Source: Paenibacillus ferrarius (GTDB lineage: Bacteria > Bacillota > Bacilli > Paenibacillales > NBRC-103111). Taken from it: a stretch of 64,000 bases of DNA. Of this stretch, positions 33,354 to 42,699 are shown piece after piece; position 1 is the stretch's first letter, and each line of letters starts with the position of its first letter. The translations under genes were made by a program, and so were the position numbers. The notes under the pieces were generated by a model. That model worked only from the letters and a program-made list of their open reading frames with translations. It ran no database searches and was not told the origin of the DNA. The stretch spans positions 62,001 to 126,000 of the forward strand of contig NZ_MBTG01000056.1 in the NCBI RefSeq assembly GCF_002027705.1. The letters run 5' to 3'.

Positions 33354-36122
33354 ATGGATTATGGCAAAACATTAAATCTATTACAAACGGAGTTTCCGAT
33401 GCGAGGGAACTTGCCTCAGGCGGAACCGAAAATTCAAGAACAGTGGGAAGCCGAAGACATCTATGCCAAAGTGCAGGAAAGTCGCAAAGGCAGAACCAAG
33501 TTTATTTTGCATGACGGGCCTCCCTATGCCAACGGGGATATTCATATTGGACATGCGCTGAACAAAGTCCTAAAGGATATTATCGTGCGTTTCAAAACGC
33601 TGCAAGGCTATGATGCTCCTTATGTTCCAGGTTGGGACACGCATGGCTTGCCGATTGAACAAGTGATTACGAACAGCGGCAAGGTGGATCGGAAGAAAAT
33701 GACCGTTCCAGAGTTCCGGGAATATTGCAAAGAGTATGCCCTGCAATCGGTTGAGAAGCAAAAAAGCCAATTCAAACGTTTGGGTATTCGCGGGGATTGG
33801 AAGAATCCATATATTACGCTGCAGCCAGAGTATGAAGCTAATCAGATTCGGGTTTTTGGTAACATGGTGCAAAAGGGCTATATTTACAAAGGCTTGAAGC
33901 CGGTTTACTGGTCTCCGTCCTCGGAGAGCGCTCTTGCGGAAGCCGAGATTGAATATAAAGAAAAAACGTCAACATCCATCTATGTGGCTTTCCCTGTGAA
34001 AGATGGTAAAGGCAAGCTGCCGCAGGACGCGGCAATTGTGATCTGGACCACGACGGCTTGGACGCTGCCAGCCAATTTAGGGATTTCCTTGCATCCGGAA
34101 TTCGAATACGCGGTTGTTCAAGCCAATGGCAAGAAATATGTGCTTGCGCAAGGCTTGCTTGCCGCTGCTGCCAAAGAAATTGGCTGGAGCGAGTATGAAG
34201 TGCTTTCAACGGTAAAAGGCAGCGAGCTGGAATATGTGACTTGTCAGCATCCTTTCTATGACCGTGAATCATTGGTTATGGTTGGCGAGCACGTTACGCT
34301 GGAAGCGGGTACCGGCTGTGTTCATACAGCTCCTGGACATGGGGAAGATGACTTCGCGATTGGTCAGCGCTACAACATCGGTGTGTTGTGCCCAGTGGAT
34401 GACCAAGGCCATTTCACGGCAGAAGCACCTGGGTATGAAGGCTTATTCTATGAAAAAGGCGGCAAGCTGATCATTGAGAAGCTGCAAGAATCAGGACTGC
34501 TTCTGAAAGCCGCAGACATTCAGCATCAGTATGCACACGACTGGCGGACGAAAAAACCTGTCATTTATCGTGCTACAGAGCAGTGGTTTGCTTCGATTGA
34601 TAAATTCAGACAAGAGATGCTGGGTGAAATCAAACAAGTGAAGTGGACACCGGAGTGGGGCGAAGTTCGCCTGCACAACATGATTGCAGACCGTGGAGAC
34701 TGGTGTATTTCGAGACAGCGCGCATGGGGCGTTCCAATCCCAATCTTCTACTGCCGCAGCTGCAACGAGCCGTTGGTCAACGAGCAAACGATTGAGCATG
34801 TAGCTCAGTTGTTCGAACAAGAAGGCTCTAATGCTTGGTTTATCAAAGAGGAGAAGGACCTGCTTCCAGCGGGAACGAGCTGCTCCAAATGCGGTCACGG
34901 AGAGTTCCGCAAGGAAACAGATATCATGGACGTTTGGTTTGATTCCGGCTCAAGTCATGTCGCCGTGTTGGAAGCACGCCCTGAGCTTGAATGGCCTGCT
35001 GATCTGTATTTGGAAGGGTCTGACCAGTATCGCGGGTGGTTCAATTCTTCCCTTATAACAGGTGTAGCCACAAGAGAGAAATCGCCATACAAAGGCATTC
35101 TCAGCCACGGCTTCACGCTTGATGGCGAAGGACGCAAAATGTCCAAGTCGATCGGGAATACAATAGATCCGAATGTTGTTTGCGGGAAGCTTGGCGCCGA
35201 TATTTTGCGTCTTTGGGTATCTTCTGTGGATTATCAATCCGACCATCGTATTTCTGATAATATTTTGAACCAAACGACGGAAGTATACCGGAAAATCCGC
35301 AATACATTACGTTTCTTGCTTGGGAACCTCAGTCATTTCAATCCGGATGCGGATCGTGTTGCAGCTGAAAGCTTGTCAGAGCTAGACCGTTATGCGTTAA
35401 TTCGCTTAAACCGGATGATTGATAAAGTGGTGAAAGCTTATGAAGCTTATGAATTCCATGTCGTTTACCAAACGATTCATCACTTCTGTGCGGTAGAAAT
35501 GAGTTCATTCTACTTGGACATCATCAAAGATCGTCTATACGCGAATGCGCCAAATGATCCAGCACGCAAAGCATCGCAATCGGTGTTGTATGCCTCGTTG
35601 ATCGCGATCACCAAGCTGATTTCACCGATTCTTGCCCATACGGCAGATGAAGTCTGGAAGTACATCCCTGGTGTTGAATTGAGCAGCGTTCAGTTGGCTG
35701 AACTGCCGGAAGTAGACACAAGCTTGTACAACGAGGAATTGGAAAATAAATGGAACGGATTCTTAAATGTTAGAGATGAAGTGCTGAAAGCACTCGAAGA
35801 AGCGCGCAAAGAAAAAGTGATCGGCAATTCGTTGGGAGCATCTGTCCATTTGTATCCGAATGAAGCAACGTACAGCTTACTGTCGAAGCTGGAACAGCTT
35901 GACCAATTGTTCATCGTATCTGCCGTATCTGTGCATCCTGCTGGCTCGACAGCGCCTGAGGGAGCTTACCAAGCCAAAGAGGCTGCCATTGCTATTACGG
36001 TTGCCGAAGGCGAGAAGTGCGAGCGCTGCTGGATAGTGACCCCGGAGGTTGGGCAAAGTAAAGAACATCCAACTCTATGTAAAAGATGTAATGACGTCGT
36101 AGACGCTCATTATCACGAGTAA
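33354..36122 (+). CDS. ileS: Isoleucyl-tRNA synthetase
   Basis: The enzyme charges tRNA-Ile and edits misactivated valine. The 922-aa class I synthetase has the HIGH motif in GDIHIGHAL near residue 65, the editing domain (WTTTAWTLPANLG and GTGCVHTAPGHGEDD), and KMSKS near 595. A C-terminal zinc-binding domain carries CERCW and CKRC. Its bacterial-type length and zinc tail fit IleS1. ATG 33354 lies behind GGAGCGG. An upstream frame from 33291 is inside the T-box terminator. Confidence 0.97.
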   Translation: MDYGKTLNLLQTEFPMRGNLPQAEPKIQEQWEAEDIYAKVQESRKGRTKFILHDGPPYANGDIHIGHALNKVLKDIIVRFKTLQGYDAPYVPGWDTHGLPIEQVITNSGKVDRKKMTVPEFREYCKEYALQSVEKQKSQFKRLGIRGDWKNPYITLQPEYEANQIRVFGNMVQKGYIYKGLKPVYWSPSSESALAEAEIEYKEKTSTSIYVAFPVKDGKGKLPQDAAIVIWTTTAWTLPANLGISLHPEFEYAVVQANGKKYVLAQGLLAAAAKEIGWSEYEVLSTVKGSELEYVTCQHPFYDRESLVMVGEHVTLEAGTGCVHTAPGHGEDDFAIGQRYNIGVLCPVDDQGHFTAEAPGYEGLFYEKGGKLIIEKLQESGLLLKAADIQHQYAHDWRTKKPVIYRATEQWFASIDKFRQEMLGEIKQVKWTPEWGEVRLHNMIADRGDWCISRQRAWGVPIPIFYCRSCNEPLVNEQTIEHVAQLFEQEGSNAWFIKEEKDLLPAGTSCSKCGHGEFRKETDIMDVWFDSGSSHVAVLEARPELEWPADLYLEGSDQYRGWFNSSLITGVATREKSPYKGILSHGFTLDGEGRKMSKSIGNTIDPNVVCGKLGADILRLWVSSVDYQSDHRISDNILNQTTEVYRKIRNTLRFLLGNLSHFNPDADRVAAESLSELDRYALIRLNRMIDKVVKAYEAYEFHVVYQTIHHFCAVEMSSFYLDIIKDRLYANAPNDPARKASQSVLYASLIAITKLISPILAHTADEVWKYIPGVELSSVQLAELPEVDTSLYNEELENKWNGFLNVRDEVLKALEEARKEKVIGNSLGASVHLYPNEATYSLLSKLEQLDQLFIVSAVSVHPAGSTAPEGAYQAKEAAIAITVAEGEKCERCWIVTPEVGQSKEHPTLCKRCNDVVDAHYHE

Positions 36123-36130
36123 CTAAGGGA

Positions 36131-36167
36131 ACAAACGAGCTTTCGCCAAATAGCGAAGCTCGTTTGT
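36131..36167. terminator. Bidirectional terminator between ileS and the yteA-type gene
   Basis: ACAAACGAGCTTTCGC pairs with GCGAAGCTCGTTTGT (15-bp stem, one bulge). It lies between two convergent genes. The T-rich tail is weak on both sides. Confidence 0.7.
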
Positions 36168-36177
36168 CCTGTTTGTT

Positions 36178-36921
36178 CTAATCCTGCTCATCATCCGCTT
36201 TATGGAGATTTTCGGGTTCCAGAAAAGGGTCGCCTTCGCCGCTATGCAAATAATCGCGATAAGATTTGCTCCGCACAATGGTCACATGCTCACCGTAGAG
36301 ATCAGTGGCGACAAAGCTTTCGAAGGATTCCACGTAACCTTCGTTTTCATCGGCTTCAATGTACATTTCGTTGTAATTCTCGACATTGGGATCTTCAGCA
36401 AAAGCAGGCGTATTCGAGGTGCCCCAGCTTTCAACAATTTGCCAGGCATCCTCACCGTCAAATTCGGTCTCATCGCCGCGTTCATCGAAGCTCGTCCGGC
36501 CAAAAGGGGGAAAGAGCACTTGTTCTTCGACAGGCCTTCTGAAAGACTGGTCTGGATCCGGTACATGTTCCAAGCTGTAAAGCGTCGTTGGTATGGCTTG
36601 CAGACGTTCGAAAGGAATAGGCTGTTTACTGAAAACACAGATGCCATATTCCCCGCTTTCCATGCGAGATAAAGCTTCATTTACTTGTTCCAAATGCATT
36701 TCGGCATGTTCATTCAGTGAGATATCTTTCTCGCGTTCGTAAATTTCAGAGGCAATATCTCCAGGATGATTGTCGTACATGGAGAGCTCGCCTGTACTGT
36801 CAGAGAACGAATTGGCTAGGCCATAATGATCATTTGAAGCAAAATGTTTCTCAAGACCAAGCTTTTCCTCCAATAATTGCAGATATAATTGTTTGAGTTG
36901 TTCCTCGGTTAAATGGCTCAT
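36178..36921 (-). CDS. YteA/YlyA-type TraR/DksA-family protein
   Basis: This family is a regulator-like, DksA-related coiled-coil protein linked to sporulation. The 247-aa product has the coiled-coil head (SHLTEEQLKQLYLQLLEEK), the conserved DNHPGDIASEIYEREKDI near residue 50, and the degenerate DksA motif GEYGICVFSKQPIPFERLQAIP near 90. Only one of the usual four zinc cysteines is left. A long acidic C-terminal part follows. ATG 36921 has GAAGGGAG upstream. In B. subtilis ylyA occupies this place between ileS and lspA but on the same strand. Here it is reversed. Confidence 0.82.
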   Translation of the reverse strand: MSHLTEEQLKQLYLQLLEEKLGLEKHFASNDHYGLANSFSDSTGELSMYDNHPGDIASEIYEREKDISLNEHAEMHLEQVNEALSRMESGEYGICVFSKQPIPFERLQAIPTTLYSLEHVPDPDQSFRRPVEEQVLFPPFGRTSFDERGDETEFDGEDAWQIVESWGTSNTPAFAEDPNVENYNEMYIEADENEGYVESFESFVATDLYGEHVTIVRSKSYRDYLHSGEGDPFLEPENLHKADDEQD

Positions 36922-37051
36922 AGGTCGTACAGCTCCCTTCTTACAGCTGATCCTTACCGTTATAATGCCGAGTGGGAGCACTTTTTAGTGAGGTAATTCC
37001 TTGAAAATAAGGAACTGTTGTTTTTTGATGACGATTAGGAGGAAAAGATCA

Positions 37052-37570
37052 ATGAAATATTATTTTTATGCGCTCATTGTATTTATTATGGATCAAGTGT
37101 CCAAATGGTTTATTACCAAACGAATTCCGCTGGGAGAAGAACGCTCAGTCATTGGTGAATTCTTCATTATTACTTCCCATCGCAACAGAGGCGCGGCTTT
37201 CGGTATTTTGCAAAACCAAAGATGGTTTTTCATTGTCATCACAACGATTGTAGTGATCGGGATTATTTGGTACATCCGCAAGACAATCCGCGAAGGCAAG
37301 GTTTTGCTATCTTTTGCGCTAAGCTTATTGCTGGGAGGAGCTCTTGGTAATTTCATCGATCGTGCTCTATTTGGCGAAGTTGTGGATTTCCTTCAGTTTA
37401 CTTTTGATTTCAGCCTATTCGGCAAAGCCATCTATTATATATATCCGATTTTCAATTTAGCTGATTCAGCCATTGTAGTTGGGGTTATCCTCATCTTCCT
37501 TGAATCAATTCTGGCTTGGAGAAAAGAGAAAAAAGGAGCAGCACATGAACACAAATCAGACCTCGTCTGA
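37052..37570 (+). CDS. lspA: Lipoprotein signal peptidase (signal peptidase II)
   Basis: LspA cleaves signal peptides of prolipoproteins in the membrane. The 172-aa product has four transmembrane segments and the catalytic aspartates in GNFIDR near residue 102 and FNLADSAIV near 135. The conserved NRGAAFGIL is near 50. ATG 37052 follows TTAGGAGGAAAAG. The longer frame starting at 37001 has no ribosome binding site. The end of the gene overlaps rluD by 26 nt. Confidence 0.95.
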   Translation: MKYYFYALIVFIMDQVSKWFITKRIPLGEERSVIGEFFIITSHRNRGAAFGILQNQRWFFIVITTIVVIGIIWYIRKTIREGKVLLSFALSLLLGGALGNFIDRALFGEVVDFLQFTFDFSLFGKAIYYIYPIFNLADSAIVVGVILIFLESILAWRKEKKGAAHEHKSDLV

Positions 37571-38495
37571 AGCCGCACAGAGTGAGATCGTCGAATGGAC
37601 GGTCGAAAAGCAGTTTGCCAAAGAACGTATTGATAAGTTCATCACAGAAGCCTTGGAAGAAGATGTGTCGAGAACGTTGATCCAGCAATGGGTCAAGGAT
37701 GGGCATGTTAAAGTCAACGGCAAAGAAATTAAACCTAACTATAAGCTGGCTGAACAAGATGTTATTGCGCTGCAAATTCCTGAACCGCAAGGAGTCGAGC
37801 TTGCCGCGGAAAACATTCCGTTAACTGTCGTCTACGAAGATGCGGACCTTATTGTCATCAATAAACAACGCGGGCTTGTCGTTCATCCGGCGCCAGGACA
37901 CTACTCGGGCACATTGGTGAATGCTCTGATGTATCATTGCAAGGATTTATCCGGCATCAACGGAGAGCTGCGTCCGGGTATTGTTCATCGGATCGATAAG
38001 GACACTTCCGGACTCATTATGTCCGCCAAAAATGACAAAGCGCATGCAAGTCTTGCTGAGCAGCTGAAGGCGCATACCGTCAATCGCAAATATATCGCCT
38101 TGGTACACGGGCATTTGCAGCATGATCAAGGAACGATTGACGCTCCAATCGGACGCGATTCTCATGATCGTAAAATGTATACCGTCACCGAGAAAAACAG
38201 TAAAACGGCAGTAACTCATTTCGTTGTGCTGGAACGTTTCGGAGATTTCACGTTGGTTGAGTTGAAGTTGGAGACGGGACGAACGCATCAAATCCGTGTG
38301 CACATGAAATTCATCGGGCATCCGCTAGTCGGCGATCCGATGTATGGCAAGAGCAAAGGAATGCTAATGGATGGACAAGCGCTTCATGCAGCTATTCTGG
38401 GTTTTAAGCATCCTCGCACAGGGGAATGGCTGCAATTCGAAGCGCCAATGCCGGCGGATATGGACAATTTGCTGCAAACAATAAGAACAACCTAG
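37545..38495 (+). CDS. RluD-family 23S rRNA pseudouridine synthase
   Basis: A pseudouridine synthase, probably for 23S rRNA helix 69. The 316-aa product has an N-terminal S4 RNA-binding domain (ERIDKFITEALEEDVSR) and a catalytic domain with the active-site aspartate in HRIDKDTSGL near residue 152, and the GRTHQIRVHM motif near 246. ATG 37545 lies behind AAAAGGAGC. It overlaps lspA and matches YlyB, the neighbour of lspA in B. subtilis. Confidence 0.93.
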   Translation: MNTNQTSSEAAQSEIVEWTVEKQFAKERIDKFITEALEEDVSRTLIQQWVKDGHVKVNGKEIKPNYKLAEQDVIALQIPEPQGVELAAENIPLTVVYEDADLIVINKQRGLVVHPAPGHYSGTLVNALMYHCKDLSGINGELRPGIVHRIDKDTSGLIMSAKNDKAHASLAEQLKAHTVNRKYIALVHGHLQHDQGTIDAPIGRDSHDRKMYTVTEKNSKTAVTHFVVLERFGDFTLVELKLETGRTHQIRVHMKFIGHPLVGDPMYGKSKGMLMDGQALHAAILGFKHPRTGEWLQFEAPMPADMDNLLQTIRTT

Positions 38496-38526
38496 GGTTC
38501 TTCTGAGTGGGAGAGGAGTGAATCAT

Positions 38527-39684
38527 ATGGAGCATTTAATAAATCCCTTAGTGAGGGACATTCAAATTTCGGGCATTCGCAAAATTTCCAATCTGGTCAG
38601 CACCATACCAGGTGCTTTGACGCTAACGATCGGGCAGCCTGACTTCCCGACACCGCGGCATATTATCGAAGCGGGTCAGAGGGCGCTGGATCAAAATAAG
38701 ACCGTGTACACCCAAAACCCCGGACTGTTGGAACTGCGTGAAGCCGTGTCCCATTTCGTGAAGCTGAAATATGGACAAACGTATCGCGCGGCGGACGAAA
38801 TTATCGTAACTGCAGGAGCGAGTCAGGCTGTTGACATCACGCTGCGAACCATTCTTACACCGGGAGCAGAGGTGATCATCCCAGCCCCGATATATCCTGG
38901 CTATGAGCCGTTGATTCGTTTGGCAGGAGGCGTTCCTGTCTATGTCGACACGCGGAATAATGGTTTGAAGCTAACGGCTGATATTCTTGAGCCTTATTTA
39001 ACGGCAAACACGCGATGTGTGATTCTATGCTATCCGTCTAACCCAACAGGACAGGTGCTCACAGAGAAAGAATTGGCTGATCTGGCGCAGCTGTTGGAAG
39101 ATCGGGATCTCTTTATTTTATCCGATGAAATTTATAGTGAGCTGGTTTACGGTCAAAGCCATCATTCTATTACGACGATAGGCAAAATGCGCGAGAAAAC
39201 GATCGTTATTAATGGTCTATCCAAATCACATGCGATGACAGGCTGGCGGATAGGCTTCACACTCGCGCCGGCTTACCTCACTGAGCACATGATTAAGGTT
39301 CACCAATACAATGTGACCTGCGCCAGCTCCGTAAGCCAGTATGCGGCATTGGAGGCCTTGACGGTTGGTGTGGATGATGCACTGCCGATGCGCAGCGCAT
39401 ATGAAGCGCGTAGAGATTATGTGTATGATCGCTTAGTGGCTATGGGAATTGATTTGGAAAAACCGGATGGAGCTTTTTACTTATTCCCTTCTATTGCCAA
39501 GTTTGGCCTCAGTTCCATGGATTTCACAATGAAGCTGCTTCAAGAGGAGCATGTTGCCGTTGTTCCAGGTGATGCCTTTACTTCCTATGGGGAAGGCTTC
39601 ATTCGAATATCCTATGCGTATTCTCAGGAAGTTTTGGAGCAATCCTTGGATCGCTTGGCGCGATTTGTTGGCAAGCTGAAGTAA
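38527..39684 (+). CDS. patA: N-acetyl-LL-diaminopimelate aminotransferase PatA-type
   Basis: PatA is a class I/II PLP aminotransferase that forms N-acetyl-LL-diaminopimelate in the acetylase branch of the lysine/DAP pathway. The 385-aa product closely follows the B. subtilis PatA sequence, starting EHLINPLVRDIQISGIRK. It has YPSNPTG near residue 170, LSDEIYSEL near 200 and the PLP lysine in NGLSKSHAMTGWR near 231. ATG 38527 has GGAGTG 7 nt upstream. The frame from GTG 38518 overlaps that site. It is followed on the other strand by dapL and dapH of the same branch. Confidence 0.9.
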   Translation: MEHLINPLVRDIQISGIRKISNLVSTIPGALTLTIGQPDFPTPRHIIEAGQRALDQNKTVYTQNPGLLELREAVSHFVKLKYGQTYRAADEIIVTAGASQAVDITLRTILTPGAEVIIPAPIYPGYEPLIRLAGGVPVYVDTRNNGLKLTADILEPYLTANTRCVILCYPSNPTGQVLTEKELADLAQLLEDRDLFILSDEIYSELVYGQSHHSITTIGKMREKTIVINGLSKSHAMTGWRIGFTLAPAYLTEHMIKVHQYNVTCASSVSQYAALEALTVGVDDALPMRSAYEARRDYVYDRLVAMGIDLEKPDGAFYLFPSIAKFGLSSMDFTMKLLQEEHVAVVPGDAFTSYGEGFIRISYAYSQEVLEQSLDRLARFVGKLK

Positions 39685-39702
39685 TTGAATTTGCTGGCAA
39701 AA

Positions 39703-39881
39703 ACTGCAAAAGTGCAGGCTTTTTGGATGATTTAGGGCTAAAAAGTGGATAATCCTGCAAATATGCAGTTTTTTTAGGCTTGTAAGCGCTTGGAATAGAA
39801 ATGAGCGGAGAAAACCTGCACTTTTGCATGAATTTTAGAAAAAGAAGCATAAATGAACCGAAAAAGATGCACAATTGCAGG
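39703..39881 (-). repeat. Composite four-palindrome intergenic repeat, copy B (inverted)
   Basis: Palindromes lie at 39703-39718, 39754-39769, 39815-39830 and 39868-39881. Their ends are 51, 61 and 51 nt apart. The element is in the opposite orientation to copies A and C, and it has the shared linker CCACTTTTTAGCC between the third and fourth units. The minus-strand frame open here (39599-40006) shares peptide pieces (NLQLCIFF, PLFS) with the frame in copy C. Confidence 0.85.
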
Positions 39882-40631
39882 TTTTTATTAGCTATGAAGG
39901 CTTGTCTTCTTGAATAACCACCATTAGACACGATAGTGATCTTGGTTCGCTCTTGATCGAGATGAAGCTGGGAGCATGAATAAGAAGAGTGAAGAGGCTG
40001 TCTCAAAGTCGAAAATGACGACGAGGCAGCCCCTTCTGTTTTAGTGCCTCAACGGGTACCGTCTAACCCTAACTGCAACTGCCTATTCATCTGCGACTGC
40101 AAGCCCAAGCCCAAGCCCAACCCCAACCTGTTTGCAAATTCCACTGGAATTACTACAGTGTTATCGGGTTTGGGAAGTGGAAATGCTGCTTTGACTGGAG
40201 TTTATCCAGTGTATGCAAAGAACGCCTTCCTAGAGGCCACAAGAGGCTGTATCTAAAGTCTGAAAGACCTTAGAGAATAATAAAAAGAAATCTCTCTTTG
40301 GCAAAATGGAGGTATACACCCTGCCAATGGATTAGAAGAGAAGATTCCTCCAATTGAAGCGAATGCCAATCGATATACGTGTGTTACTTTTGAAACAGCC
40401 TATTTGGCCCTACCGCTGTAATAATCGTTTCTGCACTACATGCTTCTGTAGCGAAACGGAAGCATGGAGCCGCGAGTTGATGGAAGATGTCTTCCAAGTC
40501 AATCATCGACGGACAAAGGAGTGGAAGGCAGCTCAATAGAAGAGGGATGGGTGTGAGGATGGTAAGGCGTTTTACGTAGGAACCCCCACATCGATCCCTC
40601 CCCATGAACAAAAAAATGGATTTACACGCAA

Positions 40632-40665
40632 AAAAACCGTCAGGATGGTTCCCCTGACGGTTTTT
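40632..40665. terminator. Terminator after dapL (minus strand)
   Basis: AAAAACCGTCAGG and CCTGACGGTTTTT form a 13-bp stem with A and T tracts on both sides, 10 nt beyond the dapL stop codon. It can work in both directions. Confidence 0.92.
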
Positions 40666-40674
40666 CTTATTGCA

Positions 40675-41802
40675 TTACTTTTTATCTGATTTAAATCGCA
40701 GATAAGCCGTTATTGTCGTTATCGCGATTTCAATCGCGCGTTCGTCGGGCTCAAGCTTGGCATGATGCAGACCATGTGGCGTGTCTACACCCAACCAGAA
40801 CATGAAGCCGGGGATTTGCTCCAGGAAATAACCAAAATCCTCGCCGGTCATTGCTTCGGTGCATTCAACCAACTGGATGTTGTCCCGATCCCGCAGCCAA
40901 TCCATGAACTCGATCGTCAGCGGAGGATCATTAAACACTTGGCGATAATTGGAGCCATAATCAATCGCGACGCTGCATTCGAAGGAGTTTTCAACGCCTG
41001 CGGCTACCGCTTCGATCCGCTTTTTGATCTTGCCCATGGAGTCTGCGGACAAGGTGCGGATCGTGCCTTCGAGACGAGCTTTTTCCGCGATGATATTTTG
41101 TTTGGTTCCTGCTTCCATTTTGCCGATTGTAATAACCGCTGAATCCAGCGGGTTTACATTGCGGGAAACGATGGTATGCAGTTGTCCTACCATTTGCGTC
41201 GCAGCGACAATCATGTCATTCGCTTGATGCGGGTAAGCAGCATGTCCGCCTTTGCCCAGCAGGTCGATGAAAAGCTCGGATGTGTTGGCAAACAAAATTT
41301 CCGGCCGCGTAGCGATAGTGCCTACCGGATATTCCGGTGCGATATGGAGGGCGACCATTTGGTCGGGCTTCCAATCCTGCAATTCTTCGGCAGCGAGCAT
41401 CGGCAATGCGCCGCCCGGACCTTCTTCGGCTGGTTGAAACAGGACGACCAAATCATCCTGCATCGGCTGCTGGACGAAGTGGGTGACTACGCCCATTCCA
41501 ATGGACATGTGGAAATCATGCCCGCATGCATGCATATAGCCCGGATGCTGGGAAGGAAAGGCAAGAGAGGTCTCTTCAGCAATGGGCAATCCATCCATAT
41601 CCGCCCGATAGCCGAATCTCTTCGTTGGGTTCGTTCCTTGAATGTAAACAAGAATGCCGGTACGCCATGTACGAACGAATAGGCGCTCTTGCGGCAGCTT
41701 GGCTAGATGATCAAGTAGCAGCTGTTGGGTCTTGAACTCTTGGAAGCCAGGCTCCGGTATTTGGTGAAGCTGACGTCGCAGCTCGATAAAAGGGCTAAGC
41801 AT
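40675..41802 (-). CDS. dapL: N-acetyldiaminopimelate deacetylase (M20 family, YkuR/DapL-type)
   Basis: A zinc-dependent M20D amidohydrolase that removes the acetyl group from N-acetyl-LL-diaminopimelate. The 375-aa product has the N-terminal IPEPGFQEFKT, the metal ligands in MHACGHDFHMS near residue 90, FQPAEEGPGGA near 122 and the TGEDFGYFLE segment near 318. It follows dapH by 21 nt, with GGAGGAATT upstream. The assignment to DAP metabolism rests on the dapH neighbour. Other M20 amidohydrolases have similar motifs. Confidence 0.88.
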   Translation of the reverse strand: MLSPFIELRRQLHQIPEPGFQEFKTQQLLLDHLAKLPQERLFVRTWRTGILVYIQGTNPTKRFGYRADMDGLPIAEETSLAFPSQHPGYMHACGHDFHMSIGMGVVTHFVQQPMQDDLVVLFQPAEEGPGGALPMLAAEELQDWKPDQMVALHIAPEYPVGTIATRPEILFANTSELFIDLLGKGGHAAYPHQANDMIVAATQMVGQLHTIVSRNVNPLDSAVITIGKMEAGTKQNIIAEKARLEGTIRTLSADSMGKIKKRIEAVAAGVENSFECSVAIDYGSNYRQVFNDPPLTIEFMDWLRDRDNIQLVECTEAMTGEDFGYFLEQIPGFMFWLGVDTPHGLHHAKLEPDERAIEIAITTITAYLRFKSDKK

Positions 41803-41823
41803 GGCGAATTCCTCCAGATCCTC

Positions 41824-42534
41824 TTACAGGGTGCGCAGATCTTGTAAAATTTCGGTTTTGGATTTCGTTTTGTCATCCACTTTCTTGATGACGCGTGCAG
41901 GCGCTCCTGCAACAACGGTATACTCTTCAACGTCTTGTGTGACGATAGCGCCAGCAGCGACAACGGAGCCTTTACCGATGCGCACGCCTTCCAAAATAAC
42001 CGCATTCGCACCAACAAGGACGTCATCTTCGATCACGCATGGTTGTGCGGAAGGAGGCTCAATAACGCCGGCAACGACAGCGCCTGCGCCGATGTGACAC
42101 ATTTTGCCGACTTGTGCTCTGCCGCCAAGGACTGCGTTCATGTCGATCATTGTGCCGTCGCCTACGGATGCGCCAATATTGATGAGCGCGCCCATCATGA
42201 TAACAGCGTTATCTCCGATATGTACTTTATCGCGAATAACTGCGCCTGGCTCGATACGGGCATTGATATGTTTCAGATCAAGCATAGGGATAGCCGAGTT
42301 GCGACGATCCGCTTCAACAACGAAATCCTCGATTTGCGCTTTGTTTGCTTCGAGAACCGGCTGGATTTCACTCCACTCGCCAAATACAACGCCGCTGCCG
42401 CCGGAAAGGAAGGATTGACTGCCTTCTCCGAAGTTAATGCCATCGAGGTTTCCTTTTACATATACTTTCACCGGAGTTTTTTTCTTGCTCTCTTTAATAA
42501 ATTGGATAATTTCTAGCGTATTCATTTCGCTCAT
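41824..42534 (-). CDS. dapH: 2,3,4,5-tetrahydropyridine-2,6-dicarboxylate N-acetyltransferase
   Basis: DapH transfers acetyl from acetyl-CoA to tetrahydrodipicolinate, opening the acetylase branch of DAP synthesis. The 236-aa product has the family N-terminal domain (NTLEIIQFIKESKKKTPVKV) and a left-handed beta-helix of hexapeptide repeats from about residue 90 to 200. The length is that of B. subtilis DapH/YkuQ. ATG follows AAGGAGATG. dapL follows in the same operon. Confidence 0.95.
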   Translation of the reverse strand: MSEMNTLEIIQFIKESKKKTPVKVYVKGNLDGINFGEGSQSFLSGGSGVVFGEWSEIQPVLEANKAQIEDFVVEADRRNSAIPMLDLKHINARIEPGAVIRDKVHIGDNAVIMMGALINIGASVGDGTMIDMNAVLGGRAQVGKMCHIGAGAVVAGVIEPPSAQPCVIEDDVLVGANAVILEGVRIGKGSVVAAGAIVTQDVEEYTVVAGAPARVIKKVDDKTKSKTEILQDLRTL

Positions 42535-42653
42535 GGTGACATCTCCTTAAAATTTAAATTGACTCTCCTATATTATCAGATAGGGAGCGTTTCAGCCAAT
42601 GCGTATTCATAGAAAAAGCTTGTTTGCCGGATGCAACTTATGACTTCATTGTG

Positions 42654-42694
42654 AAAAAGGCCGCGTCAGGAGTCGGATTAACTCTAACGCGGCC
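42654..42694. terminator. Terminator for the ABC exporter genes (minus strand)
   Basis: GGCCGCGT (42659-42666) pairs with ACGCGGCC (42687-42694). The A tract at 42654-42658 gives a T run on the minus strand. Confidence 0.85.
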
Positions 42695-42699
42695 ATAAT

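Larger units (their letters stand above)
39685..40674. other. Non-coding gap of about 990 nt between patA and dapL with decayed repeats
   Basis: Besides copy B, two direct GAGGCTGTMTC-type ends are visible at 39994-40010 and 40243-40260. Also present are a short CCCAAG simple repeat near 40103-40125, short inverted repeats around 40136-40160, and a dapL terminator at 40632-40665. The frame 40354-40539 has a CNNRFCTTCFC cysteine cluster like a zinc-ribbon or transposase piece, but I could not place it. No complete gene is supported. Confidence 0.6.

Noticed and set aside
40044..40256. 70-codon ORF with CCCAAG repeats (KPKPKPNPN)
   Set aside because: No ribosome binding site, simple-repeat composition and location in decayed DNA.
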